A stretch of DNA of 64,000 bases from Nectonema munidae (taxonomy: Eukaryota > Nematomorpha > Nectonematoida > Nectonematidae). A model generated the notes under the pieces. The model had not been told where the DNA came from. It was given only the letters and a program-made list of their open reading frames with translations, and did no database searches. The stretch is from positions 310,001-374,000 of the forward strand of contig JAUIRK010000207.1 in assembly GCA_030549495.1 (NCBI GenBank), given 5' to 3'. Positions 56,245 to 64,000 of the stretch are shown here, in pieces (within the stretch, counting starts at the first letter, position 1; each line of letters starts with the position of its first letter). Both the position numbers and the translations under genes were made by a program.

Positions 56245-59200
56245 ATATCTTACACCAAAGCACACCTCTGGTAAAAGTGTTTTAGATTACAGAGGAGTAT
56301 AGCAGTATGCCGAATCTTGTTAACTTCAAAGTATTATTTTATTAAAGAAATATTTTTAAATTAGTTAGATAGTTTAGACTTAGAGTATATAGACTGTTTA
56401 TTATTGGTGTTCATGTATGTCAATCATCGTGATTTATATTTCACAGTCTTATCCTGATCGAGATTATGGGGATGAAACGCCTCTTTTCCAAAAAAACTTG
56501 AAATTATAGTGGACAAAAAATGATTTATTTACAAATGATCACTAACGGTTTTCAGTAACACGGTTAAAGACTCATCTACGAAATTACCACTGTACTTTCT
56601 CTTGGTTCACAAAAACATAACTTAAATCAAATGAAGTTGTTGATAGTTTTGCAAAGGTTCGCTCAAGAAAGTTTAGTTTTATATTAGGAATTTTATTTTT
56701 GTAATAATTTTAACAAGTACCAAAATCATAAAATATTTTTTATCCTCAAATTAACTATATTTAATATAATATATTTTTGTTAGTATTAAAAGTAGGCATC
56801 AAAATAATTTTGTTTACGATATTATCTCCCGAGGAAAATTTCTCAGAATACGCCCTAGATGAAAAGAATCAATTTTCTCCTGGAACCTGTGTATCACTGT
56901 CTACACTAGGGATACAACTTCTTTACCACGTATAGCGTGAAAACCAATATATAAAAAACATACAAAGCCATATCATTGGAGTAAAAGGCTGTTTAGTGTT
57001 TGTGCAATTATTGAAATAATGAAAATTGTTTTGTTTTTGTAAAGTGAGGTTTTTGAGAAAAGTTTTTAAATTGGGAACATAATCATTCTAAGATTGATAG
57101 AAGATTAGTGTGCATTTCACTTTCAGGGTTTGGTTTATCAGATAAGAATGAAAGGAAATTTTGTTTTGTTGAGTAAGGACAAAAACCAAAGAAACCCTCT
57201 CTCCATAGGTTATCAATCCATGGTCTGAACACAAAAAAGTGAGAGGTAAAATTATTTGATTAGTACATTGCGTTATGATGGGAGAAAACGATCGGAAATA
57301 AACAGAAGAATATTTTACGAATTTGTTCTTTTGATTCGAAAACTGAGAAACCAAATGGCAAGAATAAGTCATTTAAATATGTCGTCAGTAGATCCCATAA
57401 CTTTGCCTCGTAATTTTAAAGTAACATGAAAATATGTCAAAACTCATATGTTCTATTTTGTTTTTACAATTATTAAATTTTAGCAATAGTTTAAAATACA
57501 AAATTTTAAATCATTGCATATATACTACTTAACAAGATATAACTATAAAAAAGTATTGCATTTTAAATACATTATATTAATACAAAGATAAGAGATAATA
57601 TTAGGATATAACAAAAGAAATATGAACCCATATGGTTGATTTTGAGAGATGGCATAGTTAACTTTTTGGTTTTCAATTTTATTCCCAAAATTTTGACAAA
57701 ATTAATCACTATCTATACTTATTGAGATCTATCATAATCGATAAATTTGATTCCAAAATTTTTATCTCTTTCGACACCACCGAGAGAAGAACGCACAGTC
57801 GCTTTCTTTGGAAGGAAATGCACTTTGACGCGTAAGCATATGAAAGTTTGTGTTCGAAAAGAGACTTTTTTCTCGCTACAAATTTGTTTTTGACTTAAAT
57901 TGACTTTGATTTCTCATTGTTTGCTCAAGTACTTTGCGACTGACTCAACCACTTCATCGCATAATCCGCCTTCAGGAACGCGGCCTTAAAATACGCTTAA
58001 TCTTAAAGGATAGAGAGGTATTTACACTCGACTCATCTCCTTTGTCTTCTTTTTAATCCTAGAAAATAAAGTTACTTCATCCTCACAAAAATGCCTAAAG
58101 ACTAGACATCGTATTTTAGTGTTGCAAAAATTTTAATTTCAATTAGCGCTCGTAAAAACCCCGCAAAATTAGACTCGTGTTTTACTCGTAAAACTTCAAG
58201 AGACTGGAGTTTTTCTCATTTTTTTTACACATTTAAAAAGTTGACTTGATATTTTAATTTAAATGAGCTATTACTATGACTTTTGTAGGGAAGTATGTGT
58301 TTGTTTAACTCTTTAATTACTCTAATTACTCTTAATTACTCATAAAGAAATGTTTTGAAACACCTTGAAATGTTTTGTGAGAGCAACCGTGCAACGAATC
58401 CAAACCAGCATTAGAAAATGTTCTTTCTGTTTCAATCCAAGTTAGGTATTTACCCAAGTTTGGCTATATAAGTCGAAAACGTTCACTTCGATGATCAGTT
58501 GATTTGAATTGAATTTGAAGACCAAGTTTATCCGCAGCATATTTAGATTTTATTTCTTTATTTCAATCAAAAATGATTTTTATTTCATCTTAAACATATA
58601 CCCTAACCTTTATGAAAACTTGTTGGTAATGCAACTGAAAAAATTTCATAGTAGGTCTTGTAATTAATAAATATTGTTTCAGTCACACAACATATTTTTA
58701 TCCTGGAAAAATGTATAAACGCAAGCTATTTTGTTCGAATTTGAGTTTTCCAATTTTATATATTTGAATAAAACCTAATTTGAAGGGCCCTTCTTGATTT
58801 TTAATCGGAGACGACAAGCTTTCTCTTTTTCCTATTTATTTTGAAATCCTTTGCATTACACGGGTCCAATGGTCCATTTTGAATAATTTTGCTCCTCAAT
58901 TCGCTTTTTGAAGTAAAATTATCGCATGTAACAAAACAAAATTAAAAAATTTTTTATTTGGTTATCCTGGCAATATATTGATTTTTTTTCAATGGAAAAA
59001 AACAGAGGCAAATATTATTATTTGATATAAAATATTGAGACTATTTTTCAAACTTTTTGAATTTACTTTTATAAAATATGTACCAGAGATCAAGCCGGCT
59101 TAGTATTAGTCAAAATCTTATTTTCTTCCAAATGAATCATGTAATTTTCAAAGGTAAGAACTTTGAAAGTAAGTTTAAGAAAAACCGATGTGTTGTTAAA

Positions 59201-59390
59201 TGATTTTTAGAAACAAATTTCTAATTCAAAAAGGTCCTGCAGCATCAAACCGAAGATTATATATCAATCATTTCAAAAATGAAACTACATTAAGATAAAA
59301 GACTATATAGAGATTGTATATCTGCATAATTCTACCTAGGATTAGACGTATATTCTGTCATCAAAATCTTTACTTTACACCCTAGATAAG
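56245..59390. other. AT-rich DNA after the last recognised exon
   Basis: No exon in the required phase could be identified. A more balanced patch at 57770-58030 has no open frame of interest. Probably a further long intron. Confidence 0.35.
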
Positions 59391-59392
59391 AG

Positions 59393-59465
59393 GTGTGGAA
59401 CTATTTTTATGTTTATAGGCCGTTTACAATATGTTGTTATGTCTATAAAGGCCGCATATTTAAAA
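59393..59465. mobile_element. hAT-like terminus, weak
   Basis: AGAGGTGTGGAACTATTTTT followed by AGGCCG and AAAGGCCGCATATTT resembles the 30.8-kb hAT end. A further AAAGGCCGCGTG word occurs near 59740 in the same orientation, so the boundaries are unclear. Confidence 0.3.
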
Positions 59466-59809
59466 AAAACAAATAAAAAGTTTTTTTAACTAAATTACAT
59501 AGAGAAAAATTATTTCAACAATTAATCACATTTTTGCTTTTTTGGGAGGACATTTTGATTTGAGCCTTCATCTTTGTGGTTCTCAGTATTCATTAAACTT
59601 CTAAATGTTTTTTTCTTATAATTGAGTTCTACAATTTTTTAATTTTTAGTAAAGTAAGAAATGTTTATCCACAGCAATAATTGAAACTACTATTTAATGC
59701 GCTTATTAAACATTTGCAGCTTACACAATCACTTTTTAAAAGGCCGCGTGTTCGGTTAATTGCTGAAATGATTTTGTACCGGATCGCTTTGCTCTATATA
59801 AAACATGCG

Positions 59810-59905
59810 GATTGTTCCATTTTATCTCTCTACGATTCCATTTCCCTCTTTTTCGATTCCAATTGCTCTTTTTGGAATTCTATTTTCTTCCATTTCTATT
59901 CGAAA
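59810..59905. repeat. Degenerate word array, TTCCATTTTATCTCTC class
   Basis: TTCCATTTTATCTCTCTACG, TTCCATTTCCCTCTTTTTCG, TTCCAATTGCTCTTTTTGGA and TTCTATTTTCTTCCATTTC: four units of about 20 bp. Confidence 0.55.
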
Positions 59906-59944
59906 ATAGTATATATGCATATTGCATAAGGCAAAATACACTGC

Positions 59945-61060
59945 AAAAACTGATTGAAAATTGAAATCAATTAGCTCAGTATGTTACGTTTCTGGTTAGC
60001 TAGTAAGATTATTTAGTTTGTTTGAATTTTTTAGTTTGTCTTCAATTAAGCTTTTTCTTTCATGGATCTTAATTGCTTAACTAATTATTATACTATTCAA
60101 ATACTATATTGTATTTAAAAGAAACTATAGGTCCCGTCTGTAAGAAATCCAGGATCTAACAAATTTCTCAAATTCAGTGTTTTTAGAATTTAGTGAGAAT
60201 TTAAAATATTATGAAATATTTATTAATATTTTTTATATATGTCGTAAATTTATTTAATTTATTTTCAAAAACGAAATCAAAAATTTTTGAATTAGCTTAT
60301 TCTATTTATATAAAATGAAAGTGTAAGGAATAAAATTTAAAAAATGGTCTTTCAAACATCGGTTGAGTTCAAAAGAATTTTCCACCACAGAATTTACCAC
60401 ACGATCGAGATTGAGTGATAAATCATTGATTGCCCGCCTTTTTGAAGAAGTATTACTATATTGTATATATATATATGAATTTGAAGTGAAAAATCGTTAT
60501 TTTTGATAAATGTTTCTTTCGTCATAAATAGGATTATAACATATAATATATTATAACAACAGGGAATTTATTTAACAAAGTCTACATGGTTACCATTATT
60601 TTATCAAAGAAAGCAAGAAAATTTAATCGTAGGTAACTTTTGAATTTTAAACTAGACTAGTGTAACCACGATATCTCATGCAAACCCGAAGATTTAAATT
60701 AAAAAAGGCTTCATAGACACAGATGATTTTATTTTTTGTTAATAAATTGTTTTTTCCTATATGTATGATGACTTTAGAAACGACCCATTTAAAAAATATT
60801 TGGATAAGACCGGAAGGGATTACAGGTTTGCGACAATAAACATGCCGAATGTAACAACGATGAATATTCTATACGAATCTAAATGATTTACTTTTTTTAA
60901 TTTTAAATATTTACAAAAATAAAGAATAAATATTATATTTATAGTTTATTTGTTTTTAACGAAGAATCGTTTTATTAAACCTGTGTTCAAAAAGCAGGCA
61001 CATAATCTTGGAAAGGCGAATAACATTCTTAGAAAGGGTGAAAGGTCTGCATTGAACAAA
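59945..61060. other. AT-rich DNA
   Basis: A lone CACTGCAAAAACTGATTG at 59940 looks like a transposon end without a partner. (TA)n near 60464. Nothing else. Confidence 0.35.
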
Positions 61061-61063
61061 AAA

Positions 61064-61125
61064 AATTGAGAGAACCACTGTTTTAGACGAGCAGTTTTCA
61101 AAGCAGGTGGTGTGCCTGTAGGGAT
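61064..61125. mobile_element. Two abutting hAT-type termini
   Basis: TTGAGAGAACCACTG (a right-end form of CAGTGGTTCTC) is followed about 12 bp later by CAGTTTTCAAAGCAGGTGG, a left-end form of the same widespread terminus. Either two insertions share a site or one element has a rearranged end. Confidence 0.35.
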
Positions 61126-61459
61126 CGTTTTGGGATTCGTGAAGTTACAAGTAACAAATATTAGATATAAATTTTGAATATAAAAAAAAAGTTTAAACCC
61201 CCTCTTTCTTTTCAGAATATTTTAAACGTTCACACAGATCGTATGATAGAAAATGGATTTGTTGCTGTAAATAAATCTTTAGTAATGAAAGAAAGAGTAT
61301 ATATAGATAATATTTGAATGTGATATCAGAAAATTGGAAGATGAACGGTCTATTCAATTTTTATCCTGAAACAAAATGTATTTTATAAATGATAACCCTT
61401 TCTTCCTTGAAATAATCTTGTCTAGGAAGCTTTTCTTTTAAAAATGTCTTCTAAGGGGT

Positions 61460-62270
61460 CGTTTGGTGGGGACATTTAGCGAAACACTGATATAAACGTA
61501 TCAGAATTGCATGTGAATATCATTTTGCGTGACGTGCTATGCTTATATGCATGACTCGTATATGCTTTTTTATTTTGAAATGAAAAAATAATGGCCTATC
61601 AAAATAAGGAATAAATTGCTTATCTGGGCACTTGATCTCAAGGCGTTTTTGTTGGAGGCGTTGAAGTTAGGGTGTGGTGGTGAGAGAAGCCAAGCTTGTG
61701 TGTATATACATAAGTGTATATGGTAAACAATGGAAAGCACTTCTCTTTAGACGACAGAGATATTCACTTGCTGCGAGGAGACTTTTTTCGAGAAAGGAAA
61801 ATGACACTGATGAAAAGAGATTATTTTTACTTGGAGGGAAACAGCACATTCGTGAAAGTGAGTTGGTAGAATGCCCCATTAATGCAAATCATTAGCATTA
61901 GATTGGAGTGCCTTCTTGTGCTTCTTTGTATGTGTGTGTAGCTTAAAAGTCACGACGCTAATTAGTTCTTATGCCATAAATGAAGCGAAGAAGGCTGCTA
62001 CTCTCCCAAACGTTTGAGCCATTCGTTTGCATCTATTTACACACCCTCCTCAAAAAGAAGAATTGACTTGTCGTTTTATTGCGCGTAAGATGTGCCTTTT
62101 TTTCATTTAATCCACTTTTAAATAATAATAATAATAATAATGCGCCATTATTTTCGTCACTACACTTTAATCGGATAGCGGATTTGTGTGGTATACTCAT
62201 TGTTTTTGGGATTTGTGTGTTTGAAAGTGAGAATTGAAGTGTGAGGGCTAGAGTTTTTAAATGTAATATT
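61460..62270. other. More balanced, non-coding-looking DNA
   Basis: Frames of 70 and 73 codons lie on opposite strands over 61667-61895; neither shows motifs. (AAT)n at 62121-62141. Confidence 0.3.
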
Positions 62271-62279
62271 CTTCTACTA

Positions 62280-64000
62280 AGGAATGTTGTAGGAAACGAG
62301 CAATGGTGGGTCGTTTGGTTTCACCAATGTAAATCTCGTTGCATACATTAGAGGTGATTTGATATATGAGGTTTTTCTTTTGGCAGCCATGATTTTCAAT
62401 GCATTTACAGAAACTTCAGTGGGAATGTATTGGCAAAGGAGTACTTCTTTTGGAAAGAAGTAATTTGCGAGTTAGAGGAGTTTTGATTGTAATTAATTTT
62501 TGAATTTTACGTTTTACTGCGCTGTGAATAGGAGGGCGAGAAAGGGGGATCTTTGGTCCATGGGGTTGGCGTGTTTCAGTGAAGAGATATTTTATATGAC
62601 TTTCAGGATCGGTGTTTGAGTTGGAGTGAAATTCATTTAACCATTCGTGTAGAAGGTTTATAGGGTAATTGTTGTTTTGGTAGAGTTTAATCAAGGTATT
62701 GTAGTCTTTAGTGAGTAGTTCTTGAGTATTATTAAGTGACAGTATTCTGTGTAAGTGTCCGAGAAAGGTGGATTTCTTTATAGATTCAGAGTGTACAGAG
62801 AAGTAGTCAATAGTAACAGATTTTTTACTACGTTTGACATAAAGTGAATGTGTAATAAAGAAATTGGAGTCAACTGTTAAAAAAACATCCAAAAAGGCCG
62901 AGGAAGTAGTGACATTTTTCTCAATGATGAATTGGATGTTTTTGTCTAAGGAATTTGCGTATTGAAAAAAGAAGTGGAGTTCATTCCCGTGTGGGAGTCC
63001 AGATGAAGAAAATGTCATCGGCATTGAGGCATCATGATTTAGAGGGGAAAACCAATTTCATTAGGTTGTTATTATGAAGAAGAATATTGTTATGGAGAGT
63101 AAATTCCCCTATATCTTTGAGGAATGGAAGGAAAGGTTTCATGTTCGAAATGTGTGATGTTTACTTTATTCAGATTGTTTTTAATGGTGTTGATAACAAG
63201 AGTTGAGAGTGTTTCTAGTGGAATAGATTTGAACAGGTCAGTTACGTCAGAGCTTTCTAATAAAGAGTTAGGAGTTAGACGTTTTTGGAGAATCTTTTTA
63301 CAGAGGAAGTCTTTAGTGCTTGTTAAAGAGTAGGGTAGGAGTTTATGAAGATTTGCTAATGTTTTGTTTAACAGCCAATTATATTTTTCGTGGGTCCCTT
63401 TATGGGTTTTAGGAACGCCGTATATTGAGGCATATATATTGTATATTTGTAGTAGAAATTATGTGTTCAGCTTTATAGAATGATGTGCTTTAGATATTTT
63501 CTTGAAGATTTTTTGGTTAGAAAGTTACTTTGTGATTTCTGTGTCGTAAGCTGAAGTGTTAAGGGCGACTAATTCTCCACCTTTATCGGATCCGCGGAAT
63601 GTTAGATCTTTTTGTTTCTTCAATGCATGGATTTCACATAATTCATTGTTGGTTATATTTGAGGGAGGTGAGAAGTTATTATTAGGGAGAGAAGTGTTAT
63701 AACCTTCTATTTCGGCAAATGCCTCTTCTTTATTGGGAATAGAGGTAGGACATTTATTTGTCTGATGGAAAGGATTCTTTGATTTAAAAAGTTTGATTTA
63801 AAACGGTTAAACTGTGAGTCGTGGGGGTTAGAAAAAATAATTCTTCCACAAAACTTTTTGCTTCCTCTTTCAAACAACGAAGAAAGGCCGTTCAACTTTA
63901 TGTTGTTATCCTGAAGGTGAAGAGTAAATTTTGGGCCTTTGTTAAGTTTTGTGTTGGTTTTGAGAGGATGATTAGAAAGGTTTGTGTTTTGGGAAGTAGG
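62280..64000 (-). mobile_element. Penelope-like element with GIY-YIG endonuclease, cut by window edge
   Basis: Read leftwards from the window edge: an RT with a DVTDLFKSIP block (about 63250-63220) and an ADDIFFIW catalytic box (about 63020) carrying both aspartates. A 202-codon frame (63024-62416) follows with IEKNVTTSSAFLDVFLTVDS, YFSVHSESIKKSTFLGHLHR and LIKLYQNNNYPINLLHEW, the post-palm order typical of Penelope reverse transcriptases (FLDV, S.HP..., NGYP). A short Cys-rich linker (KCIENHGC, about 62400) leads to NEIYIGETKRPTIARF at about 62340-62290, the GIY-YIG core. The presence of the endonuclease places it in the endonuclease-bearing branch. The frame is interrupted several times, so this copy is inactive. 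The 5' end is outside the window. Confidence 0.85.

Noticed and set aside
61667-61895. Overlapping 70- and 73-codon ORFs on opposite strands
   Set aside because: No splice context that fits the phase after exon 10, no motifs and each mirrors the other.
1-64000. CRISPR arrays, rRNA genes, bacterial operons or an integrated prophage
   Set aside because: No regular repeat-spacer array, no conserved rRNA words, no dense same-strand ORFs; the window is plainly eukaryotic.

Overview
The window is strongly AT-rich eukaryotic DNA (roughly 70% A+T by eye). It has long introns, abundant LINE, SINE, hAT, piggyBac and pogo remnants, a Penelope-like element and many short degenerate tandem arrays. There are no operons, Shine-Dalgarno sites or dense ORFs. 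The repeat mix suggests an invertebrate animal, most likely an arthropod (a parasitic copepod would fit), but nothing in the sequence fixes the species. The repeat density does not look like a gene-rich locus.

The only host gene I can support is on the + strand and runs from about 13.7 kb to at least 55.7 kb. I recognise ten exons: 13724-14005, 16928-17083, 21923-22030, 24791-25028, 27019-27131, 32316-32502, 38249-38475, 38535-38698, 40295-40490 and 55463-55749. Their reading phases agree at all nine junctions (1958 nt, 652 codons plus 2 nt). The product is charged, helical and rich in Glu, Lys and Gln, with tryptophans spaced as in spectrin-type three-helix repeats, so it is probably an internal piece of a large spectrin-repeat or coiled-coil scaffold (nesprin/MSP-300-, dystrophin- or plakin-like). 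Neither end of the gene is in the window. The introns range from a 59-bp putative GC-AG intron to about 15 kb.

Layout: 0-4.1 kb holds a nearly full-length LINE on the minus strand; 4.6-6.3 kb a second LINE family (minus); 6.7 kb a tRNA-derived SINE; 9.0 kb a MITE; 9.8-11.3 kb another copy of the first LINE (minus). Intron 1 (14.0-16.9 kb) has a palindrome, an unexplained GC-richer minus-strand block with TATA/Inr-like signals, and a hAT with a perfect 8-bp target duplication. Intron 2 (17.1-21.9 kb) has word arrays, a LINE fragment and the 5' half of a hAT transposase. Intron 3 holds a CACTG-ended element with palindromic subterminal repeats. Intron 4 holds a LINE fragment (minus). Introns 5-6 (27-38 kb) hold SINEs, a 64-bp retro-insertion with a 16-bp target duplication, tandem repeats, an internally deleted hAT and a pogo/Tigger copy. 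Intron 9 (40.5-55.5 kb) has two piggyBac copies in opposite orientation and several SINE pieces. After the last exon come a hAT MITE with a target duplication, AT-rich DNA and, at the right edge, a Penelope-like element with a GIY-YIG endonuclease (minus).

The most unusual feature is a set of dispersed degenerate arrays of about 11-21-bp units. They fall into three vocabularies: GGACA-TTT-GT type, TTCTATTTTGTCTTTTTG type, and TTAGTTAG type. They recur across the window with different spelling at each locus.
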